From: Cynocephalus volans
Lineage: Eukaryota > Chordata > Mammalia > Dermoptera > Cynocephalidae
DNA: 64,000 nucleotides
Reading direction: 5' to 3'
Assembly (NCBI RefSeq): GCF_027409185.1
Contig: NC_084465.1
Span: 34,327,864-34,391,863, forward strand
In this document: piece by piece, positions 43,835 to 58,210 of the stretch
Layout of the letters: each line of letters starts with the position of its first letter
Numbering within the stretch: the first letter of the stretch is position 1
Translations under genes and position numbers: made by a program
Notes under the pieces: generated by a model
Database searches by the model: none
The model's input: only the letters and a program-made list of their open reading frames with translations
What the model was told of the DNA's origin: nothing

Positions 43835-46130
43835 TAATGATATTTTTTGAAATTTTCTTCCCCCTGCTTCTTCCAAGCGGCTTTCGTCTGTCTGCTCTGT
43901 CTGCGCCTGTCATTTTAGAAGCTTGCCTCAGATGTCAGGTGGTCCTTAGTGGTGGCTCATGATTACTCGTAGAGTACTTAAACGCCAATTAGAAGCTCTG
44001 AGCGTGTGGGTGGGACTTATTGACTTTGGGTTTTAATTTAAGGTGATTGTCCTGGGTCATTTTGTTGGCAAATCTTCAGTGTCAGTATATTTATGTCTTG
44101 TCTCTTAGGCTGGTCAGTTTCCCCATAAAAGAATATTTCAGTTTCCTGTTTTGATGATACTGTTCTTAAGTCTAGTATGGGAAGAGGGCTTGAGTGGTCT
44201 TAGCATTCACTATCTAATTTTTTTTTAAAGTATAATATCTGCATCCTCACTCTTCTTGGTGTCCCTCAGCCCGAACACCCTGTACTTATGTTCTTCAAAG
44301 AGTAGACTTATGATCTTCTCTTGGATCTACTGGGACACTTAATAAGCACTCTGTGGTGGGGGAAGCAATCTGGGGTCTAACTGTTTTCAAACTTTCAGCT
44401 TATCCCTTTATTGTTAGCCCTCCATTTAATTTGACTTACAGGGATTGTGATACCCCCAAATCCTGAGCTGTCTGGAAATTCTGTGGTGTCAAAAGGTTGC
44501 TTCTTGGCCTTCCCTACTGGTTTTGGATTCTATTTACTTAGGTCTGATAATTTCAGTCATCACTCAGCTCTCTGGTTTCCAGTTCTCAAAATTCTATTGC
44601 TGTGTTTCCTTTCTTGTCCTTTATCCTTTGCACGTGGTCATTATGAATTAATTTACTGTAGTTGTAATAGACTTTTGGAAAAGAACAAAAGAAAATATTC
44701 ACGTTCAACTCACCACCTTTAACCAGACATTTCAGAATAAAGACATATTTCTTATGTTACTGATTAGGTTCATTCAATGTCAAGAAATCTTGGGTTTGCT
44801 TTTCATTCTTTATTAAATGTTTTCACTTTTATTATTTTCCTATATGATCTGAATTTTTAAATGTCTTGATTATTCTTTAAAACATTTTAATCACATTAAT
44901 ATATATTCATTATAGAAAGATTAGAGTATTCTGATAGGCAAAAAGAAAAATCATACTTGTAATCTCAGGACCAGAGATGGTTTCTGTGGACTTTTTAGTG
45001 TGTGTTCCTTAGGTTTCTGCCCTTGCACATGTATATTTTATGCAACAGTATCATACTGTACATATTGCTTTAGTAATCTATTTTTTTTTTCACTTAGCAT
45101 ATCAAAGCAAGGTTTGGGGGGGTTGTGAGGATTTTATTCAATTTTGTGAAACACGAGCAGATGGGTATAATACTTTGGAAATTTTTAATATAGACATGTT
45201 GAATTGAGGCACTCTTGTAAACCTCCTGTTGTCTTTAGGTGCATCTATTAGAGATATTTAGGTCTCAGCAAGAATCTGACAAATAAAATTCTTTTTTTTT
45301 TTTTTGTTTGATTGCGTGTATTTTTTTGATAAGTGTATGTCTTTCTTAGTCTTGCAGGAGTACTGCTTCCCTTGTTTAAAAGTCCTTAGTATGCCACCTT
45401 GTCTGGCCAGGGAGGGCTTATCCACAGTGTGCAATTTTGTACTTTCCTACAGCTGCATGGTAGTCTTTTGCTCTTACACTATCCAAGTAGGTTGGTCATG
45501 CAGCAACTTCAGCCATCTTCATCTCAGCAGCACAGAGTGTCCAGATAGTCTGCTAGTTTGAAACCAGGAATACAGCAAGACAGAGGCTGTGGATAAGAAA
45601 CCCATGTGTAGCATATGGTGCCGGGAAATAGTCATTATTGTCTGGATCATTGCATATGGACCATTGCCATGTAAGACTTGAGAAATATCTTGATGTCAGG
45701 TATTTAAATATTTCTTTGGCCTATAGAAGTTGCTCTTTGCTATGGTGTTCAGTAACTGTAATTCTAGTAGTTGCATGTACTATCTGGTACACTGTGATGC
45801 CAGTCATAGTCAATCTGCTAGTTCCAATGTTTCACATCATGGCTATTGAACATAGATGCTGTTTGAAATGTGTATTGGCAATTGAAAAAGCTGGAAATTA
45901 ATTCTCAAATGTTAATTTAAGTTTCAGACTGATAATCTTTAGTGTAAAGCAATTGGGGTGATATTTTCAGGAGAAAGTTGCACCATGACCAGCATAGCAT
46001 CAAAAGTATAATGATCACTGAATTAGCTTGATAATGTAAAAGGTTAAGATTATACATTGGGAACACTTGAATTAGAGTAAAGGACAACTTTCATTACTGA
46101 GAGATGTGAGAAATACAATAAATAAATAAA
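43835..46130. other. Intergenic region, no gene seen
   Basis: Moderately AT-rich. Small ORFs (for example 45304-45561 and 45638-45901) have no recognised family. T runs lie near 44220 and 45293-45305. Confidence 0.45.
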
Positions 46131-46136
46131 TAAATT

Positions 46137-46195
<59 letters not shown>

Positions 46196-46400
46196 CCGGC
46201 GGGGGGGGGGGGAGAAGACCCAAAAACTACAATTCCTTGAAGTTGATACGACAAGCAAACAGAAAGGACATTGTTGGGTGGTAGGGGGGAGAGGGAGGAG
46301 GGAGGGGGGTTTCGGTAATGGGCCACAATAATCAACCACATTGTATATCGACAAAATAAAATTAAGGAAAATAAATAAATAAATAAATAAAAGAGATAAA
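46131..46400 (+). mobile_element. L1 3' end fragment with (CA)n and (TAAA)n
   Basis: A 54-bp CA run (46139-46192) and a G run (46201-46212) are followed by 'gaagacccaaaaactacaat', the G-rich block 46274-46312, 'caataatcaaccacattgta' and 'tatcgacaaaataaaatt', then TAAA repeats. This is the same L1 3' UTR lineage as at 33.1 and 60.0 kb. Possible target duplication: AAATACAATAAA on both sides. Confidence 0.8.
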
Positions 46401-49400
46401 TACAATAAACAAATGAGTTACAATAAACAAATGAGTTGCACTGGTTAAATTTATTTCTGAAACAAGAAAACTCTCATGATTCTGAATACTAAGGTAAGAG
46501 AGGGGGTAGTCCTTTTGAAAAAGCAGTTTCAAAAGTACCACTAATCATGTTAGTTTGTGTAAAATAAGACATTTATTTTCCTTTTGCGACTACCATTATC
46601 GTCTCTTCGATTAACAGCATCTTTGCATTCTGTCAACAATGCAGTTACTTCTGTAAAACCAGACATACATCTGGATAACCAAAAATTTTAGTTTTCAATT
46701 GGAGGCTGTGACCCTTTGCTACCTGTTTGTGGCATAGGCTCTAAGATCTCCTTGCTGACTTTGTGGTTAAATTCTAGACCATTCTGGCTGACTGATAGTT
46801 ATGACACCAAGTAACATCTGCTGCCAGTTCTTTAAAGATTCTAAATTTTCGCTTTTTTCCCTCCTTAATTCCTCTTGCTCTCATTTCTTCCTTATCCTTA
46901 TTTTTCCTATATTCTGCTGCCTCCTCCTTTTCTTTTCTTTTCTTTTTCCCTTCTTACAGCCTGATGGACAAAACTGGCTTACCTTGCCAACTGGTGTTCT
47001 AGATGAAAAAATTTTTAAAAATAAAATAAAATAAGCTGATCCTTCTGGACCCATAGAAATCGATGCTTTAAGTGTTTGAATACTATTTGCCCAAAAAATT
47101 TTTGCCAGCAGTCATAAAATGTGTACAGCATAGGAATAAACATGACAAAGTGGAGCAGACTGTATTTAAGTAACAGTTATGCTTTTTATTTGCATGAAAG
47201 GGACTGAAGGACAGAAATTTGTAGTTTATTCTCAGATCACTAACTACTGTACCAGAGACAATGGACATATCTAATCTATTTTTCAAAATTATTTAAAATC
47301 CTTTAAAAGACAGAATGCCACCACCTGCATTCTTTAACTTTCCTAGCTTTTCAGTGGCTTTTTAAGAAAAATGTTCTTCATATTTATTCCTTACCAATCA
47401 TGTCCTAGAAGCTTGATTAACATATATTCTCATAAATAACTAATAAAGTTTAGAGGTTCTAGAAGGAATTGACAGTTGTTGCTATACATTTGGCTGAATA
47501 ATTTCTTTTCTACCTAAAAAAAGCAACTGCATAAAGACATGAGAGTAGATGGAAGACTTCGGATACTTAGCCCACGTTGATCCTGGCAATTATTGAGATA
47601 GTTGGCATCTTAGCCAGATTGCACTTATATTCAAATTCTCTAAGCAATAAAGGATGAACATAATTTTAAATTTCCATCAACATATAAGCTGTCTCCATTT
47701 AACAATGCTTCCTGTCTTTGGCAACTCTCTAAGTAGTCTGCTTTCAGATGCAGTGGACTTCTGCTTTAAAGTGCAGTGAAATAAAGGAGAATCTTGTGAC
47801 ACTTAGGCAGTGGTGGAAACCAGCAAAAGGAGAGATATGGGGGGCAAGAAATATGATGTTCATTAGGTTTTCTGATCGTGCTGAAGTGGTAAAATGCAAA
47901 ACAACAGGTAATGGAAATAGCCCAGTCAGGTCATTTCTGAAGTCTTCACTTCTCCAGATAAATAATGTGAATTCTCATAGCAATTCTTCAGAGATGCTAC
48001 ATACCAGGCTTATCACTCAACTGTAAGTGATTTTAAAATCCAGCCCTTACAAGCAAACTTGGTAGAGTATGGCACTCGATCACAGTGACCCACTGGCAGC
48101 CAATGCCCCTCTGCTTCTCAGGGTCCCCCTTTCCCCAGAGGAATCTTCTTCCCTATTTCTTCAAAATTACACGCACACCTTTATTTATTCAGTAGATTGA
48201 ATTTAGCCAGATGTTGGAAGATAAACGATGTGATTAAATCCACTCATACTACAAGTGTCTAATAGCCCTAACCCTCCCAAGGACATTAGTATCTGAAGAA
48301 ACCCTAAAGGTTAATTTAAGTGGTTTCTCTAATTGAAAGGATTTCAAACAGTAGAATCTAGCAAAATAAAGAATTGTGGACAAAGTGGGGAGGCATTTGG
48401 TTACAAAGCAAGGAAGCTTTCCTTTTGCACTTAATTTCAGGCACAGCTTTGTGCAAGAGTATGAGTATCATTCAATCCTCTTTATAGCTCCCAGATTCAT
48501 ACTTAGAAGGCATATATAATGCCACTGGCAAAACTGAATTGCTGAAGAATATATCTGCCACCTTGTTTGAGGAAAAAATGTGCACAGAAATCTTTTAGTT
48601 AATGCACTGTCACAAAAAGTTATAGAATGGATGATTGTAGAAGATGCAAGTACCTATTGCAAACTCACCAGAAACAGATGTCTCTCTACCAATGATTTTC
48701 AGTGAAAATGTGATCTCTCTACCCATAGCACTTTAAGTTTAAAAATTAAATTCAGTTGCATTGTTAATGTACTGTTGACATTAACTTTTATCTCATATAC
48801 ACAAGACTGGGAATACACATTTTAACTTGAAACAGCTGTTTGCAAAATTATTACAACATGGCCAATATTTCTTTTAACCATTATGTCCTTCTATTTAAAC
48901 ATGATTTGCATCTGTAAGCACTTATTATATATAATGTTAAAGGAAGATTTATGATATAAAAATGAATTTTGATGTTGCATTAATATTGCATTTGACAATA
49001 GTTTGGTAGGGAAAGAAAGCTAGTAGAAATATTTCTACAGATTGGAAATCATGCCCCATTGGTAATGCATGCAGAGGGGCAGGACCTGCATAGACATCTT
49101 CCTACCTGCTGTAGGGTCCAGTTGGCTGACAGCTCTGAATGGGGGCATCACTACAGCTTCTGTGCTGTCTTCTCTATCTGTGGTTTGGAAATAGCCAAAT
49201 ATTTGGCATAAGTTACGTCATGCTCCATGCTTCCTCCAGCAGCCCCTTTTCTGGCTAGTTTATACCTGAAATTCTACAACTACAAATGTCTTACTTTGCC
49301 ATCTTTTAAAACATCAGTACCCTGTGAGGGCTTGAGGTATGAGTTCCAATTACTCATTTCGACATTGTCCTGCCTTCACCAAACCATTTCCAGTTTGGAT

Positions 49401-49860
49401 AAAGGCAGGGTGGGGAGAAAATCCGCTCCTGCTGAGACAAACAAAAAGGTTAGACCTGCGGGAAGGTCGAGCGTAGGTCCCAATACCTGTGTCAGCAGAT
49501 CGATCCCTGAGCTCCAGGCAGCCTCCCCACTGAGTCCATGGGGGCAACTTCCCTGTGGAGCTCACATCTTCTCCAACTACCTTTCGTGCCCCACCTCAGT
49601 CCAAGAGGCACGATGGTGAAAAACGATCGGTCCTTGCTGAATGACGTGTTAGGAAGCAATGACGCTGTTTCTCACATAATGCTCTGTCCAAGCCTTTAAG
49701 ACAAGTTCTAGTTTGAGCACAATTTCTAACCCAAGAAAATGCTAGAGTTTGTTAATACATTTATTTTGTCATTTTGTAAAAATTCTTGATTGTCTTTCCT
49801 GTGCTAGGCAATTTGTTTCTAAACCGAGAATGCAAAGATTAAAACATAGTAATACTGAGT
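46401..49860. other. Intergenic region, no gene seen
   Basis: A 17-bp near-tandem repeat (TACAATAAACAAATGAGTT) lies at about 46402-46437. The rest is AT-rich single-copy-looking sequence with no supportable exon. Confidence 0.45.
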
Positions 49861-50165
49861 GAAAGAAGCCAGCCACAGAAGAGCACATATTGTGTACTCC
49901 TATATATATGAAACTTCCAGGATAAGCAAATCTATAGAGATGGAAAATAAATCAGTGGTTGCCTAAGTGCATGGCATGGAGGAGGGAAAAGGGGGAAGTG
50001 ACTGCTATGTTTCTTTTTAGGGTGATAAAAATGTTCTAAAGTTAAATTATTATGATCGTGGCAAAACTGCATAAATAAACTAAAAACCACTGAATTTGTA
50101 CATTTTAAAGAAGTGAACTTTAGGGTGGGTAAATTGTATCTCAACAAAGCAGTTAAAAACTAAAT
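49861..50165 (+). mobile_element. Old L1 (L1M-type) 3' end
   Basis: 'tgaaagaagccagccacaga', 'tcagtggttgcctaagtgca', 'ggtgataaaaatgttctaaa' and 'attgtatctcaacaaagc', followed by an A-rich tail, match L1M 3' sequence in order. Confidence 0.8.
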
Positions 50166-53100
50166 AATGAATTAACACAGCCAAACAAAAAACTCAGTCT
50201 CTTCTTCATGGAGCTTATATTCAAGAAGGTACAAAGTTAAACAGACCGAGGTAGAAAAACAGGTGTGCTAGAAGTAAGCAGAGTATGCTAAGGGAACACA
50301 AAGAAAGGACATTTAGATCACTATTTGGGGAATCAGAGAAAGATCCGTGGAGGAAATGGCTTCTGAACTGAGAAGTAGTGGACAGAGGCGAGAGCCTGAG
50401 AGAGCACTGTCTGCTGAGCCTGTACTCCACCTAAAACACTGTAGAGGAGAAAGATGAATGGGCTGGTCCTAAGTCTTGTGAGCTCGGCTTTAGTGAGATG
50501 AGATACACATAGGTGGTTGTAGATAATAGCAATAAACTGTGATGGCACAATGATAGACACAGGGACCATGGAAATCACACAAAGAGGAAGTGAATCCAGT
50601 CAAGGCAGTAGAGGCCAAATAGAAGTTAGATGTGAGGGGAGGAAGTTGTGTTTAACATAATGAGCTGTAGAACTGTAGATCTTGCCAAGTGCCTGCCACC
50701 CAGTGGAGCCCTCTACCACAGCTTACAGGACCCAGTTACACCATTGCTGCCATGTCACACCTCATCCATCCAACACAGCATTATCAATGGGAAGGAAAAC
50801 CCAATGAGATCACAGGCACTCAGGAAGCCATGAGGTGGAGAGGAGGGCATAGAGGCAAAGTGCCTGCAGGCATCCCTACTCAGAGTGATTCTCCCAAGAG
50901 AGCTCTATGGATCCATTTATTTTCAGATCCATAGAGATGCTCAGCTCTCTTTTATTCCTCAAATTCTTTATAGTTTTAAAATTTGGATGTCTCATGACTC
51001 TGAAGTGCAACATTTTCTAACATCTTCTCATTCTGGTGATTTCTGGCAGTTCAGTCACTTGTCACCTCTCAAGAGAAGTTTGTGGCAGACACCTCCCCTT
51101 GCACATCCCTCCTGGCCCTGTTGCTGCTTGGCAGAGGCCTCCAACCACATTCTCCACATGTCCAGACGAGCATTGGCAAAGGCATCCAGAGATATAGAAC
51201 CTGTTATTCCCAAGCTTTTACATACTGCTATAAATCAAAATTAAGAGGAATGTTTTAAAGGAACTAATCCAATGGCTGTAAGATAATTTGGTACTTCTCT
51301 GTCATCTGTTTCATCGTGTGTGTGCACACATTTTATACACACACACACACACACGCACACGCGCACACACACACGCACATATGTGTATTTATACAGCATG
51401 GATGAGATTTTGTTTAAAATAATCTGGAATTCCTGTTTTTAAGTTCCTTATTTGACACGCACTCTGCCCAGACACAAGCCAGGGAAGGCTTGATTTTGAC
51501 TCAATGGTTTTGACTTTCTTGTCTTCAGAGGTAGCATAACAAGTCCATGATCAGTGGTGAAGGGAGGCATTAATTTTCACTATATTTCGTAACAGTTTGC
51601 TGAAGATGACTGCCCATGGATGCTTCTGTTGGAAGAGAAATCAACTTCAAAAACTCAGTACTTCAAAGATTGTGATGACCCCAGGATACAGAAAAACACA
51701 ACTTAAGCCAATCACCCACTTGTGATTATCCATTCTTCGGGGAAATAAGAACCTGAGATGCAATGTATTGCATTGCTCTGGGCAGGGATAACATGTACTG
51801 AAGTTGTATCCACACCCTTTTAAAAACACGCCATTGATTTTGCATAACTAATGTGAACATTTAAATGGATATTCTTTAGAGGCAAGTGTGAACAGAGGCC
51901 AGGTTTTTCCTAGTGGGTACGCACATGTGGAGGAAACAAATGCACCCAGGTCTGTGCCATTGATGAGTAAACTCATTTTAGTCTACAAAGACATTGTTGC
52001 AACTTCCCCCATACTGTTCTTAATTTAGACCAAATTGTATCTTATAAGTAGAAAAAGTAGCTGCAAATAATTCCATGCCCTGCCAATGACATAGGCACTG
52101 ATTTTTAACAAAAGGCTCATAAACTCTTTTTATGATACTGTAAAACTGGAGAACCCATGCCCATTAAAACATAAGCTTCATATTACATGTAATTAAGGCA
52201 AGGAGGAGAATGTAAAAATATAAGCTTTAAAATGTATCTTGCATTACATATTAAATGCACACAGGAAAATTCTACATAAGTTCCATTTCAAAGGCAAAGG
52301 TAAGGAAAAGCAGGAATTGCCTCAGTGGGTGAATGATCCCTTGGGTAAAAAAAAAAAAAAAAAAACAAATAAAACAAACAAAAAAAATGCTAAGTAAAAA
52401 ATGGGTTGCTATTTCAAGTTTTCTAGAAGATATATTATATTGATGATTAGAGCACATTTTCTGTTTTCCCTGATTGTAAATAACGATGTATCATTAGAGT
52501 CACATTCACCTCCTTGGTTAATCTAGGTTATCATTTTAGTCCAATAAAGATTTAAAATTATTATTTACTTTTTCGTTGGGAATTAGGCCTACCAAAGTGA
52601 CATACATACAGAATAGATTTGAAGAGATGTCCAGGATCTGTCAAAGGGAGCTGGAAAGTCCTCATAATGTATCCATCCCAGAACCCAGTGGAAAAGGAAT
52701 CTTTCCCGGAGCGAAGGCCTATGCGGTAGCCTCCCTCTCAACCCTGTTCTGATTGTGATAGACCTCATGGACTGACCTAGACTACATTTGAGTCAGTGTT
52801 GGCATTTTGTACCATGGTCTCATATCCACATATTTGGGATACAAGAATTCTGAACCCTAGATCTTCAGCTATTAAGAGGATGTATTGGAGACCACAAAAC
52901 TTTTTATATCTAAATGGAGATTAGTGGACACATGCTTACCTTGCAAGTTACAACATATGCTTATTTTATTTTAATGTTCTTAAATTTTTCTCCAATATTC
53001 AAATTCATGATTTAATTTTAAAAGCATGAAAATTATGGACCAAATAAAAAATTATAGACTGTGAAGAAAATTAAAATGTTGATCTTGATGCCACATACTG

Positions 53101-54120
53101 TGATTTCAATATACAGATTTTGAACAGATTTTACTGGAGAAGAGAAAATGAAAATAAAATTGAACAAGATGTATAAATAAATCACCTAGCATCATCATTA
53201 AATCTTTTAGCCTAGCACTAAGAGCTGCATCAAATTGATGCCTTTCACCAGCAAACCATAAAATAAGAAAAGTAACTATATAGTTGAGAGTCAGTTGAAT
53301 GCATTTCTATTTATGAAACCATGTTACTTTTGAATTTGATGTACAAATAATCAATTATAATTACTTTGCTTTTTAAATATATCTAAACATTTTTTTGGAT
53401 TTTATAAGAATTACTTTTTCATGATATGTTACACAAAGCATTGGGGAAAAAAAGAGTTCAAAAAACTAAATGAAAACAGTTCTTTATAGAGAGAACTACA
53501 GGTTTGGTAGAAAATGCTAGTCAGCATAAATCAAAATGTAACTACCTAAATATTACCACCCTGTAGGAATCCTTTTACAGTGTTTTCTTTAAATCTGGCT
53601 TTTTTTTTTTTTTTTGATTCTCACTAATTAGTTGGGTTCAAGTAATTACTTTTATTTTTATTGCAAATAGACTTACAGATTATAAATATTCTTTATAAGT
53701 TTTAAGAATTAATATTTTGATTGTGTATTGAATGTGTTAAAGCACAGTGATCTGACATTTAATAGAGCCTTTAAAAAATTCATTACATTTCAGCAAACAT
53801 AAAGAAAACATTGAAACACCATTTTAGGTGGACTGCGCGATATACATCAGTAAGAAAAAAAGAAAACAGTTCAACAGCCCCCTACACCAAGTAAGTGAAT
53901 CATAAAAGAAATATGGAAGTTGATAATAACAGTTATTGCAGCAATAAAAACATGTTAAAAGGCTTTTTGACAATATGAAACCTTGGAAGCCCTGCCAAAT
54001 ACAGAATCTAGTTTGTAGGCACTGGCAGTATTCTGTTGTCTTTCATAAGTCTTTGGGGATTTCTGACAACTTCTGGTTCATCCCCTTAAGCTGAAGTGAT
54101 ATATCCAAATAACTTAGTTT
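50166..54120. other. Intergenic region, no gene seen
   Basis: A CA/CG-type microsatellite lies at about 51335-51378. An A run (about 52347-52364) and a T run (about 53600-53615) are present. Short ORFs lack recognisable domains. Confidence 0.45.
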
Positions 54121-54127
54121 CTGATTA

Positions 54128-54990
54128 TTGCAGGGCACGTGTCAGTGTGTCTTACTTGCCTGTAAGGACCTCAGGTTTCTCTGCTGCAACCTCTGTCATG
54201 CTGTGACCTGTACTGACCATGGGAGCCATAAAGAGGACACCGAGACATCCTGGAGCAGGGAAATGGACTCAGTGACCTTTGATGATATAGCTGTCAACTT
54301 CATCCTGGAGGAGTGGGCTATGCTGGGTCATTCCCAGGAAAAAACTCTACATAGATGTCAGGGGGAAATCTTAATGTGAAGACCCAAACATCAGTACAAA
54401 AATCACAGCAGAAATCTAAGCATCATATTGTAGATAAAAGTCAGTTAAAGTAAAGAAAGTCATTATTGTGGCAAAACCTGCAGACAGATAACAAATCTTA
54501 ATCTGAATGAGAAAAGTTCTCCTGGCGTAAAACTCTGTAAATGGAGCTTGTGTGAAAAAGTCTGCGTGTGTCATTCATCCCTTGATAGGCACATGCCCCC
54601 TCACACAGGACCCAAACCATATGAAAATCAGGAATATGGAGAGAAGCCGTATAAACATAAACAATGTGGGAAAGCCTTCAGTTACCTCCACTCCTTTTGA
54701 ATTCATGAAATGACTCACACTGGAGAGAAACCCTGTGAATGCAAGGAACGTGGGAAAGCCCTCAGTTGGCCTATATATGAACAAGCATGTACAAATGCAC
54801 ACTGAATTGAAACACCATTAGTTTTCAAAATACAGGAAAATCTCAAATCTTAACAGATATGTAAAAGTCACATAAAAATTCACACTGCAGTGAAATCCTA
54901 GAAATGTCAGAAACATGGAAAGCCTGATGGAAATTAATTCATGTGTAATTCTCTAAAACTTTTACAGCATGAAAAAAAAATGTAAAAGTA
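54128..54990 (+). pseudogene. KRAB zinc-finger processed pseudogene
   Basis: An intact KRAB A-box start MDSVTFDDIAVNFILEEWAM (from about 54263) is followed within about 300 bp by decayed C2H2 finger text: [10 protein letters not shown], a stop, then HTGEKPCECKERGKALS. The KRAB and finger exons of such genes are normally separated by kilobase introns, so their contiguity indicates retroposition. A-rich sequence follows at about 54970. Stops and frameshifts interrupt both domains, and only a few degenerate fingers remain. The parent gene cannot be named. Confidence 0.85.
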
Positions 54991-56219
54991 ATAAATATGT
55001 TTATTAGTGGCTTATTTCTTAAATTGGACCTATGGACTCTTGATTTCTACTTCTTTTGCAAAGAAATATTGAGGTGAGATAGTTCTGTAAGTACTCTTTA
55101 AGCAATAGTATATGAGTTTAATATTTTTATTTTGGGGCCAGTTAATAAAAGTTTTCTCTTTCCATTTTGAAAAAGGAAAAAGGGACTTAGTTTCCAAGAA
55201 TAATCAAAATCATTTGAATTTTACAAACACATTGAGAAAAAGAAAACAAAAACAAAAACAAAAAGCAACAGTAGCATTTGCAGAGCAGTTATTCAGTAAA
55301 AATAGTGGAACCTGCTGTGGTATCATTTTGTACTTGGATACATGTTTTTGAAGTTATCAGCCCATATGAGTTACTCAGTTACGTTTGTTCATTTTAAATA
55401 CAATAATCGTACCCACTAATTTGGATGACACTTTATGGTTTTTTATAAGATAAAAATTCAGAGAAGAATTTTAGGTACTAATGATTGTTTCAGCATTTGC
55501 TCAAAAGAAAGCCTTAAGACAATACTTAATAAGATCCTAACCCTGATTATCTATATAAATTCTTAGTCTTATTACTATATTAAACATCACTGTGCCAAAG
55601 CATTACAGCATTGAAATAACTCTTATTGTGTTACATAATTTTTGACTTAATTCTGTATTTCTGCTTGAAATCCTTCAATGAAATGGAACTAAAAGAAGAA
55701 AATTTGGATGCGTAATAGCATGACTTTTTCTCCATAAACATCCTTGGAACTATTTTGTCTCAAAAATTAGTAATTTCTTCTGACACTTTCTAAGTGCGGA
55801 TCACTTCTGTAGAGAAGACTGCTAGGTACATGGACAACTAACATGAGGAAGATTGAATGACCCAAATGTAAACTCAAACATCTGGCAAGGGTGAGTCTTT
55901 CTTTTTCATATGTCTCTACAGGATTTTATTTGCCTACTTGCATGGATACCAAATAACACACTGTGCCTTTAAACACACAGACATGCGCGCGCACACACAT
56001 GCCCACGCACAATGTCAACAGTGATACTTGGAAATGTTTACGTAGTTATTCTTGTTTTCTTTAGTTTAGTTTGGATTGGATACTAATCAATTCTTACCAA
56101 AAATAATACACTTCCTGTAACTTTTACACCTAAAAATATGTTAAAATGCCTAGTCTTATTTTTTTCCCACTCAAATTAGGAACTTGCTAAACACACACAA
56201 GTACATGTGCACACACATA
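54991..56219. other. Intergenic region, no gene seen
   Basis: AT-rich. A CA/CG-type run lies at about 55970-56010. No exon signal. Confidence 0.45.
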
Positions 56220-56302
56220 TGAGGGTGCCTCAGAAAAGTTCATGGAAAAATTCATTTTATATTTTAATTCTATTTTTCCATGAACTTTTTCAAGTACCCT
56301 CG
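56220..56302. mobile_element. Mariner-like MITE, 83 bp, TA flanked
   Basis: The ends TGAGGGTGCCTCAGAAAAGT and the complement of the right end, CGAGGGTACTTGAAAAAGTT, form near-perfect terminal inverted repeats of about 35 bp around an AT core. TA lies immediately outside at 56218-56219 and 56303-56304, as expected for Tc1/mariner. It has no transposase. The family name is not certain. Confidence 0.85.
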
Positions 56303-58210
56303 TACATACATGCCTATTTTCCCGAGGTAAAATTAAATGTAGTTTTAATTAAGGAATAATTAAAATGAGTCCTAACATTTCAGTGCCTTATCTTGAAAAA
56401 AAAAAAGCTTGTCACTACATTATATTCAAGAGCTTTGGTCTTTGCACAGCAGGAAGTTCATCTGATCATGAACTTAGAGAGTATCAGAGTGGGAAGAAAC
56501 TATATAGTTAATCCCATTGAACTAGACTCCAGTACTTAAATCCATGTGATAATATCCCTGCCAAGTGCTCACTGTTTGTAATCTGTACACCTCTAGTAAA
56601 AAGGAAAATAAAAGATATTCTCTGAACACAGACTATGACTAGTAAAACATTTATTAGTAATATTATTACAATTGTTTCTAAAATCCATTATTATTTCAGT
56701 GATGAAGAGGTAAATGCCAGGCTAAACTCAGTCAGAGGTGATTATGGTTAGGTTGACAGTAAATTACAAGAAATACCCATTGAATGTAATACTGTTATAA
56801 AGTATACAATATGCTAAAACGTGATGGAGAGACTGCATAAATTGGCAACATTTTATATCCTTAAAAAAAAAATCACTGAAAACCTAAAAATGATGTTTGA
56901 ATATAGGTGCAGATACTAGAAAAGTCTTTCATTTTTAAAGTGAATTCTGCACTATTCTTTTCAAAAATCTATCATCTGTAAGATGTACATGTGAATTGTT
57001 TATATCAAGTGATATTTGCATTTAAATATAACTTAAGACAGTTAAATATAAATTTATGTTTATGCTTATATAAAAATACATATAAAAATAGATTGTTTAA
57101 AGGAGGTGGATATTCATACTGAGGAAGTGATTCATTAAAATAGTTTTATTTTTTATATGGTAATGAAAGTGAGGTATTTGTACATTTGGTATTTTCAGCC
57201 ATGTATTGAATTAACCCTTTCAGCTTTTTTCCCCCCCAACAGAAAAATAATCCTTTAAAAGCCATTGTAACTGTGAGATGTTGTCTCACAAAAAAGCTTT
57301 TGTATAGTAAGGAAATTTATCATTTTGAACCTAAAAAATGGAAGAGAAAGTTATCAATACTAGCCACAGTTTTAATTAAAAAATAATTTTATGCCTACTC
57401 TAAATTTTGGTTAGATACAGTTGCTCAGGAAATCAAAATATAGATACGAGTAACATAGTACTATTTGTGGACATATAAAAATACTTTCTGAAAAAAAATG
57501 CCTATGCATTTAAGAATGCTAAATCCTTTGCAAAATATTTACATAAAATGTAATTGTAATCTTACATTACATAGTGCTATAATGGCAAACAAAAGCTTTC
57601 TTAATATCAATGAAACATAATAAAGTAATACATGAGGAACTATTTTTTGTTCAGTTTGAAATTATGTTTTTCATCAATTTACACTGCAGTTACCCTTCTA
57701 AGTTCACAGACAGGACGGGAGGGAATGTTTACGAAAAACACAAGTGCAAAGTTAATATATTGGTGTTTTAACTGTAAAATATTTCACTTCTCCTCTCTTT
57801 CATAGAATCTCTTCAAATTCTCTTATGGAGCATTCCTATTCTTTCCCTTTCAGCTATAAAATTTAAAAAGAATGGCGTTAGATTCACAAGCCTAAGGCAT
57901 CATAAATACATTTTCTCCTGATAAAGAATACAAGTGCAACCTCTACTTGCGGGTGGAATGTAATCACTTTTTTCCCTTTTCAATATTAATGTACCTATAG
58001 AGAAGATAATCCAAGACTAAAGAGCATTATCCTCTTTTCCATGTAATTCAAGTGTCTATATTTCTCCTTATTTTCACAATGCAATACTGGGCCCACAGTG
58101 GTCCTAGTTTATATTTCAAGTAAACTTTTTCTAGCTCTGTCTTTCAGTCTGAAATGAACTGATGCTCAAGTTCAAATATTGACTTTTATAAAGCTGTAAG
58201 ACAAAAGTGC
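56303..58210. other. Intergenic/possible distal CPED1 3' UTR
   Basis: AT-rich with no repeats recognised. Part may be transcribed as CPED1 3' UTR if distal poly-A sites are used. Confidence 0.4.

Noticed and set aside
45304-45901. Two consecutive 85-87-codon ORFs with hydrophobic segments
   Set aside because: The hydrophobicity follows from T-rich codons. No known membrane protein family is seen.
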